In this document: piece after piece, positions 1-11,312 of the stretch
Layout: each line of letters begins with the position of its first letter
Numbering within the stretch: position 1 is the first letter of the stretch
NCBI GenBank assembly: GCA_022385805.1
Contig: MU277673.1
Span: 430,511 to 494,510, forward strand
Source: Pilatotrama ljubarskyi
Lineage: Eukaryota; Basidiomycota; Agaricomycetes; Polyporales; Polyporaceae
DNA: 64,000 nucleotides
Direction of reading: 5' to 3'
Program-made: the position numbers and the translations under genes
The notes under the pieces: generated by a model
The model's database searches: none
The model's input: only the letters and a program-made list of their open reading frames with translations
What the model was told of the DNA's origin: nothing

Positions 1-666
1 GTTCAGGCTGCGGGTACTTGGCCCGCATGTGAACCGTCGGTGCTTCTCCGTCTTCCGTGTGGCCGCCGTGAGCCTGCCAGCCAGGGAGACCCCCATCCAG
101 CAGACTAGACCGGTGGTGACCGAAAGCACGGAACATATACAGTGCTCTTGGAGAAGAGAACACTCCATGGGTATCATACCTAATGCAAATACGGCCGATA
201 AGCTCCGTATAGCTATCTGAATCATTAACCGCATACGTACAGCACGACGTGGGTCCTGGGAGAGATGCCGTTTTGGGCTACATCGCGCTCGATGCGTCAG
301 TGCAAGTCAAGGTCGGCCTGAAGGATATTGCGCACCGCAAGCACGCGCAAACGTTGCAGAGTCAGGCATCATGTGCGGCAGTGAGAGCGGGTGAGGAGTG
401 GCGACCGCATCCAAGTCTAGAAACCTGGCTGCCGGGAGGTGAACGCGCAAGAACTCCTCTGCTCCCTTCCGCGGCGAGTTGGGCATATGCCATGACGCGT
501 CTAGCACGACCAAGTCGGATGCATTGGCGGTCGTAGCCTTGAGGTTGTGCAGCTGTGCGGGGGTGAGGACAAGAGGGCAGTGATCCGCAAACATGGTGGC
601 GTAAGTCCTAAAGCCAAACCTCCTGGTGATAGATAGACTGGGTAGAGCGAAAGAGCGGGCAAACAT
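1..666 (-). CDS. TUM1: Thiosulfate/3-mercaptopyruvate sulfurtransferase (rhodanese family), partial at left edge
   Basis: Exons read as 336-666, 241-277 and 1-179 (open to the window edge), with introns of 58 and 61 nt. The N-terminal rhodanese domain is visible: VVLDASWHMP, then HLPAARFLDLD, then VVLYDTHG, then SLLDGGLPGW. TUM1-type enzymes carry two rhodanese domains, the second holding the catalytic Cys. That part lies outside the window, so activity cannot be judged. By family, they move sulfur from 3-mercaptopyruvate into tRNA thiolation (Urm1 pathway). The first ATG at 666 gives an Arg/Ser/Phe-rich leader (MFARSFALPSLSITRRF) that looks like a mitochondrial presequence. A second ATG 24 codons on (MFADHC) would give a cytosolic form. 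Divergent from the V-ATPase gene. Family call is solid; dual targeting is inference. Confidence 0.85.
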
Positions 667-826
667 GGGTAAGAACGAAAGAGAGACGTTTGAACCGGGC
701 TGATGCTCTCTGGGCCCTCTTATAAAAGCTCTCCAGAGCGCGTCACGGCTCAGGCTGACTGGTGATTCCAGGTGAATTCGGAAAAGCAGCATCAAGCTTA
801 TGTAGCGCATAGGCGTGATCTACTGC

Positions 827-844
827 AACCCTAACCCAAACGTC
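827..844. promoter_or_regulatory. Telomere-like AACCCTAACCC motif plus ACGTCA half-site in a divergent promoter
   Basis: The 278-bp gap between the TUM1 start (666, minus) and the VMA5 start (945, plus) contains AACCCTAACCC at 827-837, directly followed by ACGTCA at 839-844. Tandem CCCTAA units in promoters are bound by Tbf1/Teb1-type Myb factors in yeasts, and ACGTCA is the core of CRE/ATF sites. Function here is inferred from motif and position only. Confidence 0.4.
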
Positions 845-944
845 ATTGAGACCCTTGCCTCATCGCTCGCTTCCGCTGCTTTCGGAGTCGTCGCGCTCAT
901 CGTCTCTCTCATCCGCCACCACATCCTCCTCGTTCTGTAACACG

Positions 945-2583
945 ATGCCTTCGGACCAAAGTACATGGCTGATATCTGTGCCGGAATCTGGCGACGCGGA
1001 GGGAGTTTTTCATGAATTGTCTACGAAGCTATGTTCGAGCAGCAAGTCTGTGCAGCCCTCCAATCTGGCTCAGTTAACCATCCCTTCCTTCAAGGTCACC
1101 TGCAGATTCCTGTTTCGCCCGGAGTGTGATTACGCTTACGTGCGTTATTATAAAGACAGGAACCCTAGACTCGCTCGTAACGCTGTCTGAGGAACTGCCG
1201 AAGCACGATACGTTCTTTACGGCCACTGTTGCCAAGACCGTCGACACACTCCGCAACCTACTCAATAATGACCCATCGAAGCTGTCCCAGCATATTCTTG
1301 TCAACGAGAGACCAGTAGACGCGTACCTGCTGAGAGGATGGTCATGGAACGAGGGTCGTTACGGAGTACAGCGATCTCTGCGGGAAATGGTCGACGTACT
1401 CAACAAGGTGCGTGTTTTGATGCTACATTCAGTGCAGGCGCCTCACGGAATCTGCTGTATGTAGGAAATGACGTCGATTGACAATGTCATGAAGACCAAG
1501 CTAAACAACTACAACCTCGCGAAGGGCTCTCTCGTTCAGATGCAGCGGAAGAAGACGTACGTGGGCTATACGTGCGTCATTCACTAATACTCAACCGTAT
1601 CGCAGGGGCAACCTGTCTGTTCGGTCCCTGGTGGATATTGTACGCCAGGAGCACTTTATCAACGACTCGGAATATCTCCAGACAGTACTTGTGGCTGTCC
1701 CCAAGTAAGTGGCCGGTTTGCCCTTCGCGGTAACATCCCCGCGTGCGTGCGGACGGCATTGAAGCTCAGATGCGCAGGAACCTTGTGAAGGATTGGAACG
1801 CCAAGTATGAACGGCTCTCTTCGATGGTTGTTCCTCGCTCATCTGTGTAAGGCGACGATGCACCCCGTCTGGCCGAAACGCATGACTGACTTGGCCCTCA
1901 AGCCTGATCGCCTCAGACGATGAGTACAGTCTATTCGCGGTGGTCGTCTTCAAGCGTGTCCACGACGACTTTGTGCAGAAATGTCGCGATAACAAGTAAG
2001 GATGTTACTCTGCAGGCGCGAGGTAGCGGTAATGACCACTCAACAGGTTCATTATTCGCGAGTTCACCTTCTCCGAGGAGGCTATCAGCAAACAGAGAGA
2101 GGAGCTCGAAGCAGCGGACACGACGGAGAAGGAGCTATGGGTCAGTCACTGTCCGCAGAGCTATGCCTGGTGACTGATGCGGGCGTGGTTAGACCGAACT
2201 GCTCCAGCTTTCTCGGACCAACTTCTCGGAGTCCTTCCAGATCCTCGTACACCTCAAAGTAGTGCAGCTGTTCGTAGAAAGCGTATTGCGGTACGGCCTA
2301 CCGGCACACTATATCGGGTTCATGATCAAGGTAAGCATCATAACGTACGTCATCTCTGCTAGTGTGCCTGATTGTGTGCCTTCAGCCTGAGCCAAAGACG
2401 ACAAAACGGACCCTGGCTGCCCTACAACAGCAGTTTGCGTACCTCGGCCAGCGGGCGAACCCCGACAAGAGGAAGACCGGCGGCAGCGGCGGGGCTGACG
2501 ACGCCGTGGGCGAGTATCAGAACCTCCTCGAACAGGAGTACTTCGACTTTGTGCTGTTTGAGATACCCTGGATAGTGCTCTAG
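945..2583 (+). CDS. VMA5: V-type proton ATPase subunit C (V1 sector)
   Basis: Subunit C is the V1 stalk protein that links the catalytic head to the membrane Vo sector and controls reversible V1-Vo assembly on vacuole and endosome membranes. Family sequence is clear through the exons: WLISVPESG at the N-terminus, TGTLDSLVTLSEELPKHD after intron 1 (1095-1155), then KTVDTLRNLL, SLREMVDVL, SIDNVMKTKL, LVDIVRQEHF, SEYLQTVLVAVPK, FTFSEEAISKQREE and PKTTKRTLAALQQQF. The C-terminal region has a Gly/Ser-rich insert (about 2480-2505), then QNLLEQEYFDF, and stops at 2581-2583. There are at least seven short introns. ATG 945 was chosen because the codons upstream give low-complexity sequence unlike the family. 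Length near 400 aa fits the family (about 380-390). Confidence 0.93.
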
Positions 2584-3857
2584 GCGGATGAAGGGAGCTC
2601 CGGTGCCCCTCTCCTACAGCCTCCAGCGTAAGTCATGACGACGCCGACGTTGTCGCGCGAGCGCCAAGCACGCCTCGGGAGGGCGGCGTGCAGGATGTCG
2701 AGCTCACCGGACGGACAGATGATGACTGTATTACGATACTCTGATGAACGCGACCCCTTCCCTCCTACTTCTAGCCTAGCCCGGTGGTGCAGAATTCGAA
2801 TGTTACCCCTGCATACCCAACGCGATCTTCTTCACGCATTGTCGAAGTGCAGCAGTCTCAATCCCGAGATTAGGCAGAGCGTTCATGCCCTAGGCCTCTC
2901 CTGTGCCGTTCCGTCCGAGGTGACAGCCTTGGGCTCGGCCTGAGAACCTACGCCTAATCGCAGGATTCGGTCCTGTGATCATGCAAGGCGATTCAGATCG
3001 TACGTATATACAGTGGGTGGCGTCCCTATTCCTTCCAGCACCAGGGCTAACCCGATCGCTGGTCAGTGGTATCGCACTCCTTCTCAGGCGTCCTCCTCTA
3101 TGTCAGATCCATGCTGAGATATGGCGAACGTTCACCTCATCTAGCTCCTCGCAGGGCCGGCGTAGGTCCGGCCGGAAGTGATGTGTCAGTGACCTTGGCC
3201 AAGAGGTTCTGCGAAGCCGGGGTCCTCAATGTGATACAGCGATTGGGCGGACGTCCTCCTGCGCACACGCGCATATATGGACGAGCACACAGGTTTTCAG
3301 ATAACATCGGAAGCATTGGATTGATACGATAGATACGTATAAATGGACGGTCGACCAGCCCCGGTCCCTACTTACAGGTTGTTAAGAGAGGATAGGATAG
3401 TATCGACACATCTTTTAGCTGCTGCTGCTATGGTACACAAGTAGTTGAGCAGACGCGAGCAGAGGAGGTACGTTAACGGTACGCGAGGCAAGGATAGGAG
3501 GTTGACAGACTGGCACAGCAGTGAGAGATAAGAACGACAGATGGTGAGAGAGATTTCGGTAGATGAAGGAGAAGAGCGAGCGGAGAGAGCGGACGAACGT
3601 GTTCGAAGTCTAGAAGCTAGTAACGTAGTGCCGCGCGTGGGACTCCGGGACGTGCGTGGACATGAACAAGCAAAAGGACGAGGGAGAGACGAGAGGACGA
3701 CAACGTGAACATATATACACCCAGCAGTGTGCGCTCGCGCAGAGTCCGCAACTGGGAGGAGCGCTTTGGAGGCAACTGTCCAGAGGAGCCTCTTTCTATA
3801 GCGCGCGTTCTTGACAACTTCGTAACACAATTCGTGCCCAGCGCCAGACCGGCCTAC
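2584..3857. other. Intergenic, no gene recognised
   Basis: About 1.27 kb between two genes that end toward each other (VMA5 and the KH protein). Short open stretches exist on both strands (such as 3372-3830 minus), but none shows a family signature or a convincing exon series. The gap probably holds the two 3' UTRs. It is longer than most convergent gaps in this window (about 200-550 bp). Confidence 0.5.
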
Positions 3858-6800
3858 TCAGAGACCAAGATTGGAAATGACGCGAGAAACCTCGTCCACG
3901 GGGTCTTCCTCGAGTCCCAGGCCAGAGCGTCCCATGGGATGCCCACCGGCACCGAGGTTAGGTCCCTGGCCACCTACCACTGTCCCGCGCGCACCGGCTG
4001 GAGGGCCGTAGACGCTTGGGAACAACGGAGCAGTCGCCGACGACGGGCTCGAGGTCCCACCGGTGCCCGTTCCACCTAGCGAGGTCTCCGGAGACTCAGG
4101 ACGCGACAATCCGGAGCGAGGAGCTTCGCTAATGCGAGACAAGGAGAACGTCAAGTCCAGAGACTGCGCGCGGTTCGTCAAGGAGCGAGGCTTCGTGAGC
4201 TGGTCCTTGAGCTTCGACTCCAACAGGGAGTCGGAGCCGCGCTTGATCGCATCCTCTGCGGTGTGAGTCCGATGGTGCATACCGGTGCCCTATGCAAGGT
4301 ATGAGTAAGACGAGAAGGCTTGTGCATGGAATATACTCACGATGGGGGCCATGGGCGGCCAGTACTCGTTGCTGGATGAGCCCGGCACGTAGTTCGACTG
4401 GACTTCGTAGTCGTCCTCCTCCTCAAGATGGTAGATGTACGAAGGAGAGTTATTGAAGAGCGCCTTGACGTCTGGGGAAGAGCTCGCGAGCCGTAGCCTG
4501 CGGTCGATCATCGACTCTGACGGGCGGCCCAAGTCGGCCGAGTCTGACGACACATCAGTCAGGGAATAAATGGCGCAGGAAGAGAAGAACGTACTTTGGT
4601 GACGTGTCCTCGCAGTCGACAGGACTTTGCTATCGAAGTGCGGGAAGGCATCGGTGAACGAATCGCCCCGCTGGTGCGTGCGCGACGTGGCCGACGGATA
4701 GACGTGGACGTTGTGCTCGATCAGGAATTGCTCGAGCATTTCGCGGGCAGTGGCAAGGAAGTCGCTGTTGCTGCGCTGACACCTGAACTTGAACGAACAC
4801 TCCGTCGGCGGTTCTTGCATGGAACCGTTCGAGACGCCACCCTTGACATTCGGGGAGATGACGACCTGCAGCTCACGCTTGACTCGCTCAGTGAAGTTGA
4901 CGAAGTCAGGCGACTGGCAGATGCGCGCAAGGTCCGGATGAGGCGGGACTGCCATATCCGCCTCGAAAGGCACATGATCCTGCAGGAAGTCAGCGACGCC
5001 CTTACGCACAAAACGAACGGGACTGGACGTACGAAGAGCATGGTGGCGGCAATCTGAACCTGACTCTCTGGTCCGAAAATGGTGACCAGGTCGGAGGCAG
5101 TCTCCTTGTCAGGGAAGCGAACAGTACAGTTCGTCTTCGCCTCGATGTCATGAATGAAGATACTCTTCTCTCCGAGCAGGGTACGATGATACCGTCTAGG
5201 AATGGAGACGGTCTCATTGATGTAGTCCTTGTCCTGCGAATCATCGTGAGCCGCGTACTCGCAACGCAGGAAAATCAGCGCGCACCTTAGGATTCACCAG
5301 CTCCATCACCGCCTGTTTGAGGTTCTCGAGGTTCATAGCATTTTTCGCAGGGGTGCGGGCGATGACGTTGTCCTCGTTGTCGTTGTAACCGCCCATGGCC
5401 GCGAACTCCTCCGCGTTGGAGAACTTCACGTAGACGCCATACTTCTTCATGATGCGCTGAATGCTGCGACCGCCGACGCCGATGATGCGCTTGTGATACG
5501 ACTCGGGCACATGGAACGAGATTTCGGCAGGGAGCTCCTCCTGCAGGAGGGTGAGGCCCTGCAAGACCGAGCCGTCGCTGCCGGCGATGTCGATGAGGAA
5601 GTTGTGCTCGTTGAACGTCTCAAACTTGATCTTGACGCCCGTGGTCTGCATGATCTTGTTGATCTTGCCGTTCTTCTTCCCGCTGATGAATTCCCGGTGC
5701 TCGTTGGCCAGCTCGATCTGGAACCGAATCTCATGATGGAAAGTCTGCGGGCGACATCAGCAGCTGCATGACTGCGCGAGCGATCTTGACCAGCTCACCT
5801 TCACGATGTCCAGCTCGAGAAGCATAGAAACTGCAGCACGGACTTCGTGCTCAAGACCGTGCATCTCGAAGCACATTCCCTTGAAGACAACCTCCGCGCC
5901 GGAGGCGTACGACACCTGCTTGAGGATCGCCGATACCTGCGAGGGGTTCAAGCTCGTGGAGGGCATGAGGACGTTGAACTGCGCGGGTAGCAGCCACAAA
6001 GAGGCGACGTAGAATTGACAAGCCTGCACCGGCGTCAGTAAGGCCCGAGTGCAACAAAGGCGCGCCACTCACCAGCTGCATGATGGACCTGATGGTCCGC
6101 TGGACATTGACTCGGTTGTCGCCAATAACTGTGATTAGGCTGGTTGAACTACCAATAGGGGGGAACTGAATGAAAGTGGCGTTGTCGTGCATCAAAGCCT
6201 TGAGATCGTCGGCGCGCTCCGTCACCATCCAATCCATCTTACGGGGAAGGACGGCGCTCTCCCTGGAAATGAGCTGCTTGCCCTGCAGATTACATGTCAG
6301 ACGCGTCAGTAAGCGGCTGCATGGACGACACGCACCTTGTTAAGGGACATCTGGAAGAGCATGTCGCGTGCACGTTGCACGCCGAAAAACTCTCCGGTGA
6401 TCCAGATGGTGTTCATACTGGACTTGTTCTGCCCGGTAGGAGAAGCGTTCGAAGGTGACTGATTGAAGTCCGGGCCTAGGATACCCTGCAAGGGCGACGG
6501 CAGGTAGATGTTCGTCGCCGTTTCCTCCTGGATGGTCTGAAGCACACTGCGCTTCCTACCCGCAATGATAGAATGCAATGTGTTGTCGATCTCGCATGAC
6601 TCCGCATGCAAACCGCTCTACGATGATCGTCAGGGCGGGCTCGCTGTGACATGAAGTGATAGGAAACGCACCAGCTGGTCCAGCATCACAAGCAAGCGCA
6701 CACGCGCGAGGTCCACAGAGTCTCCCTGACCGGTAACGACGAGTTCGCACACCCTCTCCGACTCCAGACCGGACCACCCGGCGCTACTCGTGATACCGTC

Positions 6801-7368
6801 CGGAAGGGTACGGTTGGAGAGCGCCATCGGGCTGTTGACGACAGCGATGTGGGCGTAGGTCTGCGAGGCGATGTCGTCGAGACGACGTCTGACCTCTGCC
6901 TTGAGCGTGGGCTTCGAAGCGGGAGAGTCCAATATTTCCGAGCGAGCCACTTTGATGGACGCACGGTTCTACACTCCTGTAAGTTTCCCCACCTAAACGT
7001 TCCGTGAATGGGCGACGTACCTGCACCGGGCAGCCCTTCAAAATCATACCCCTGGCCAGCATGACCTGGGGGTACGCCCCCGAGATCTGGAAGTTCCACG
7101 CCCTGCCTTGATCGGCGGGGGTAAACGAGATATGAACGCCGTGGATGCTCATAGCCATCATGGCGAGCTTTTGGAGGGCGTCATAGTCGGTAGGAGACGC
7201 TGTCCCCTGAGGGTCGGCGAGACCATTCTGGGAGGGGTGCTGGATCTGGGAGTAGGAGCTGGCGCGACGAAGCTCGGCGGAGCGAGAAGGAAATTCAAGA
7301 GAGTTGGAGGGGGAATGAGCGTGTCGCAGACGACGAGGATAAGTAAAAGATGTGGTGTAGATTTCCAT
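3858..7368 (-). CDS. Large multi-KH-domain RNA-binding protein (Khd4 / bicaudal-C-like)
   Basis: Roughly 950-1000 aa in about ten exons. At least six KH-like units can be read in order. Two divergent N-terminal ones end in SGAYPQVMLARGMILKG and CELVVTGQGDSVDLARVRL. A third has SIIAGRKRSVLQTIQEE with TIWITGEFFGVQRAR. A fourth has TVIGDNRVNVQRTIRSI. A fifth carries the loop GKKNGKINKIMQTTGVKI. A sixth has IIGVGGRSIQRIMKKYGV, and a seventh is IPRRYHRTLLGEKSIF with DIEAKTNCTVRFP. The C-terminus is Gly/Pro/Ser-rich and probably disordered. KH repeats bind single-stranded RNA, so a role in mRNA stability, transport or translation is likely. The overall plan recalls the smut-fungus regulator Khd4 and animal bicaudal-C; that orthology is inference. 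Start ATG at 7368 (MEIYTTSFTYPRR); stop at 3858-3860. Confidence 0.8.
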
Positions 7369-7890
7369 AGTCCTTGGAGTCTGGGCCAGTAGAGTTTGTG
7401 TAATACAGCGAGAGGCGGGACGGGGTGTTAGGGAGACAGCGGGTATGCGGGTAGAGTGGGGGTATGGACAAAGTGGTATCCGAGGAGGAGGGCCCCGCGC
7501 AGCCTCTGAAGAAGAGAAGGAGGCTGGTCGTCGTCGAGACAGAAGGACGAAAACCGAGAGTGAGCGTATAGGAGCAACCGACCCCCATCTCAAATATCCG
7601 CCAGGCCACTCGGGCGCTTCCCTCGCCCCCTCCCGCCGGCGTCTCTCGCTCTCCTAGCGCCCGCTCTCCCCGACCCGGGCGGCCCCTCCGACTCCCCCGC
7701 CGCCCGCAGTTTCCACTCTAAATTTTCCTGTCCTCGGGCTCGGAGGCTCCGGCCGCTGCCCGCACGTCCCCCCTCCTCCGCCCCTCTTCCGCACTCACCC
7801 CCGATCGCCCAAAATGCATTGCCGGAAACATCCCAATGCATGACCAATCCCTCACATTCCAGACCCGCATCCACCGTAATGTACACAGCG
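7369..7890. other. Promoter of the KH gene and 3' flank of the RBR ligase gene
   Basis: 522 bp between two minus-strand genes. It is very GC-rich, with C/T-rich runs on the plus strand around 7610-7800. That equals a purine-rich leader on the KH gene's coding strand. No coding exon is recognised. Confidence 0.4.
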
Positions 7891-9613
7891 TCATATCACC
7901 TCGAACCCCTCCACCGGCTGCCACTCGTCATCGATGCTCTCAACGTCAAACAGCTTCGAGAAACATCGTAATCCCGGCGTCGAGAAATGCTTGTAGGGCT
8001 GTTGCCGATCCAGTCGCGTCCCGCACCTGTAGCAGTAGTGTTGTCCGCACTTGATGCAGGTCATCTACAGCGGCCGTGGTCAGTCCGTCGCCCATCCCCC
8101 GCCAATTACCAACGGACGTACGTGGTTGCATCCCGCCGACTTCTCAACCCGCAAGTCGCACCCCGGACAAGGAGTCCCTGTGCTCCGTTCCAGCCACTCA
8201 TGGAATGCGCGCTCCTGCTCGTACTCGTCTACCAGCTTCTTGAGTGTTACACGACCATACCGCATCTCCATCCTCTTGCGTTCCGGCGAATCCTCCGGCA
8301 GGGCCATGTATTCCAACAGCAGCGTCTTCGTGGCGGAGATAGGACATTGTGAGACCGGTCCGTGCCTTCAGGCGTATGATTCAGCATGAATGCCACGCAT
8401 GTGCAATATGGAGCTTTTGAGGACTTACCACGTCCGTTTACAATATGAGCAGAAAGAATACCCGCATTCCGGACACGTTCGCAACCTCTCCCATGGCGAT
8501 CCCTCCTCCACATTTTCCGGCCGCGGCACAGGAGTCTGGCACAACGCCATGGGACAGTGCACTAGCGTGGGATCTATGGAACGGTCAGCAAGTCGTACTC
8601 GTGCGGGCGCCGTGGAGTGGACCGCTCACCCCTCTCTAGAGCACGCTTCATACGCAACCACTTCCACCTGATGACTTCGTCCTCGGTGACTACGCGGCGA
8701 ACCTCTTCCTCCGTAGCCTCCCTCTGTGCTTTCACACAGGCTGGGTCTGGACAACCGACGCGCGTGGCGTCCCCCTCCCTGATACACAATCCCCAGAAGT
8801 CCTCCAAACACGATCGACAGAAGACGTGTGAGCAGGAGAGCATGACGCAGCGGGCCCCTTTGATTGACGTCAGGCAGACTTGACACTCGTATGAATTTGC
8901 TGAGAAGCGGGCCGCTTGCGTGGACGTGTCGAACGTCTCCAACAAGGGCAGCAGCAGACCCGGCGTCGGGTGGGGAATGCTGCAGAACGGCGGAAAGCGG
9001 GTGAGCACGGAGATATGCAGGACGGGTACTTCAGTCTACGTACCGGATAATCCGTGCTCCCCCTTCGAGCGCACGCATCTGCAGCGCCTCCAGGAAGTCG
9101 CCGCTCCGGATCCATTCCACCCATGCGTAGAGCACGCCCTCACCCTCCTCCCACATTCCCGCGAGCCGGTCACGCAGGTCGAAGCGAGCGAGAGGCAGCC
9201 AGGAATGCGTTGCATGTATCGACCGAATCTGCGGCGGAACGAACGGGTAGCTTGGAGGTATGCATACGTCCAGGAGAATGGGCGGTAGAGTGTAGAGCGA
9301 GAGGGTCTTCGCAGCGGAGCTTGCGCCTGAGCTGGATGCGTTACTAGATGATCCGTTCTCCGTCAGAAGGTCGTTGCGTATTGAGACGACCGTCGCGTCC
9401 GGCAGTTCCACAGGTACCTCAAGCCTTATCAGCGCCTTCGTTGTATCGATGGACATGCATTCCGGATAGATGGACTGCAGAGAATCGCATCAAAAACCAT
9501 GTTCGCTGCAGCACAAAGAGCCGGGCATAGCTTACCTCTAGTACGTCCAGTTCCTCCTTCTGCAGTGTTGCACACAGTTCGAGATCATGTGCGTTCGAGC
9601 CGCCGTTCATCAT
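7891..9613 (-). CDS. ITT1: RBR-type E3 ubiquitin ligase with N-terminal RWD domain (ITT1/RNF14-like)
   Basis: Domain order is RWD, RING1, IBR, RING2, as in human RNF14 and yeast Itt1. The RWD starts in exon 1 (DLELCATLQKEELDVLE) and continues with VPVELPDATVV, LPPILLDVCIPPSYPF and WLPLARFDLRDRL. RING1 reads YECQVCLTSIKGARCVML then CSHVFCRSCLEDFW and VGCPDPACV. IBR holds CPMALCQTPV, RTCPECGYSFCSYC. RING2 reads CPGCDLRVEKSAGCNHV then MTCIKCGQHYCYRCG; the Cys in GCNH is the expected catalytic residue that receives ubiquitin. ATGs at 9613 and 9610 are adjacent, and the protein ends FEVI at 7891-7893. Introns are short. Itt1 is known as a modulator of translation termination and RNF14 acts on stalled ribosomes; whether this protein does so is inference. 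Confidence 0.9.
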
Positions 9614-9732
9614 AACAAGCCCTGTGCTAAGAACAGATGAAACAGCTGACAGACGAACTGAGGAAGCAGAGTGTGTGTGGGTGGCGGCTTTGGTAGACCC
9701 TTGGAAGCGCCTTACAAAGGCGGCCTGTAGCG

Positions 9733-9744
9733 TTAGGGTTAGGG
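9733..9744. promoter_or_regulatory. Tandem TTAGGGTTAGGG motif upstream of the RBR ligase gene
   Basis: Two exact TTAGGG units lie 120 bp upstream of the ligase start codon on its template side. This is the second tandem telomere-type motif near a gene start in the window (the first is at 827-837). Two units are far too few for a telomere scar. Confidence 0.35.
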
Positions 9745-10762
9745 TCATGGATTAGGTATCTAAGTTGGGACGCTGGTTCCATGGGAAGGGTCCGTATCCT
9801 TGGGACTTGAGATCTGCGGCCTGCCCAGCTGGCCTGCCCTGCTCCAGGAGGCCCGGTAGAGGATGCTGCGATATCCGATACACATGAGCGCACGGTGGCC
9901 TGTGCGTACAACCCTGTGGATTAGCAGATAACTCACTGAACGTGCCAGTGCATAACGCCGTGCGATCACATTGCATACTGTGGCAGGAATTGCCAGTGTG
10001 ATCCTATTACCGTATCCCTCGGCATAGTGCTCCTCTGGATATCCTGAGATTAATTGTACACGGTTGAAGCCAAAGCAGAGGGGAGGAGCTGAGCTAGGGG
10101 GCTGCAGCGGTCGGCTTGCAGAGGCCCCCGGCTCATGGTGCCCTCGTAAGTAGCCTAAGAATAAGTGCGCCGTCACCCGGGCGCATGCCTCCACAGCCGC
10201 CATGATGTGTACCAATGCCGGGAGTGTGGCGATCCTCTCAAGCAGCAGGCCAGTGCCCATCCATGACGACCACGCATATGCCAACGAGATACGCAGGACC
10301 ACGTACCGATCCTTCCGAACCCGCCGGGTACACAGGCTCCCTTACGGGTTCTATGAATTACTATATGTAGTGAAAGAGCATACCGTATGACCTCTCAGTG
10401 CTCGCGTAGACCGTCCGCGTCGAGCTAGCGATAGCAGTGCCGCTTCCTTCCGAGGGGGCGTGCGAGGTCCGTTGGAGCGCATTGAATTTTTGAGTTTAGT
10501 GTACAAATGCGGAGCTCAGAGCGATCATGCGAATAGAAGTACAGAATCTACGTAAGCTAGTGCATGGTGGATGGAATAGAGCGGTCCTCTGCCCAATAGT
10601 ACCCAGAAGGTCGTGAACCCAAAGACAAAAGGAAATGCCCAAAGCCCAAGAAGAACGCCGCGGAATAACCCTTGAATACAACTACAATAGCAAGCGCTAG
10701 ATTTCGGTGTGAGGGAAAGAGGGATGGAGGTCGGATTTGGAGGGGATAGGTCCGAGATCAGC
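9745..10762. other. Unassigned stretch with one open minus-strand reading (9760-10302)
   Basis: About 1 kb with no recognised gene. A 180-codon open stretch on the minus strand contains moderately hydrophobic pieces (WMGTGLLLERIATLPALV, RVTAHLFLGYL) but no family signature, and its upstream end has no ATG. Another minus-strand piece near 10530-10680 reads as a hydrophobic segment (VLLGLWAFPFVFGFTTFW). These could be exons of an unrecognised membrane protein or chance open frames. Confidence 0.25.
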
Positions 10763-11312
10763 CTACGCGGGGGCATTTCTCCAGCCGCGCGAGCGAACCC
10801 TGGCGAAACAGAGTTCATGAGATCGAGCGGCAGACAAACGTCTTGCGCGTGCTTGACTCACCTGCGGGAGGAGCATCGCGTCCTCCAGACTGCGCACGAT
10901 TATGAGTGCCCAATCGTGGCAGTTGGCGCTGTCCTGGCCGCGCTTCCGGTTCTGCGAGTTGACGAGCTCGGCGGCAGTCTCGCTGTAAGCTTCGAGGGAG
11001 CAGAGCACGTCGTCGTTGATCTCTCCAAGCAGGATTCTGCCACCGTACGCGCCAGAGGGGTGGTTGCTCGTCAGGTGGACGCGTCGAATTACGCGCGATT
11101 GGTACTGTCCAGTATACGAGGTCCGCGCCTAACGCGCAATAGGCGACGACACTCAGCAACATCTTGATGGCGTAGGTTATTGGGGTACTCACCAGTTCAT
11201 AGACTGTTGCATAAGCACGGTCGTGAGCCTCGTAAGTCACAGCGAGGGTCCAATGTTTCGGAGAGACCTTGGTTGCAGCATCATACCACACCAACCAGAG
11301 GTATGCACTCAT
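10763..11312 (-). CDS. Small fungal protein of unknown function, resembling the DUF6914-type family
   Basis: Exon 1 (11193-11312) starts MSAYLWLVWYDAATKV and continues HWTLAVTYEAHDRAYATVY. Intron 11105-11192 joins in frame to exon 2, which reads GGRILLGEINDDVLCSLEA and then SANCHDWALIIVRSLEDAM. The combination of an N-terminal HW-A/T-L-x-V-x-Y strand, a YATVYEL strand, a G-R-x-x-L-G-E-I segment and a late N-C-x-x-W-x-L helix is what I recall of a basidiomycete-rich family of roughly 150-200 aa orphan proteins (I think Pfam DUF6914; unverified). After LLPQ there is a good donor at 10860, so the last 32 codons down to 10763 may be intronic. No function is known to me. Confidence 0.55.

Noticed and set aside
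3372..3830. 152-codon minus-strand reading next to the KH gene end
   Set aside because: Ser/Arg/Leu-rich with no domain, lies just past the KH stop codon and is probably 3' UTR.
9733..9744. Interpretation of TTAGGGTTAGGG as an internal telomere scar
   Set aside because: Only two units, placed in a normal gene promoter in a gene-dense region; a binding site is more likely.
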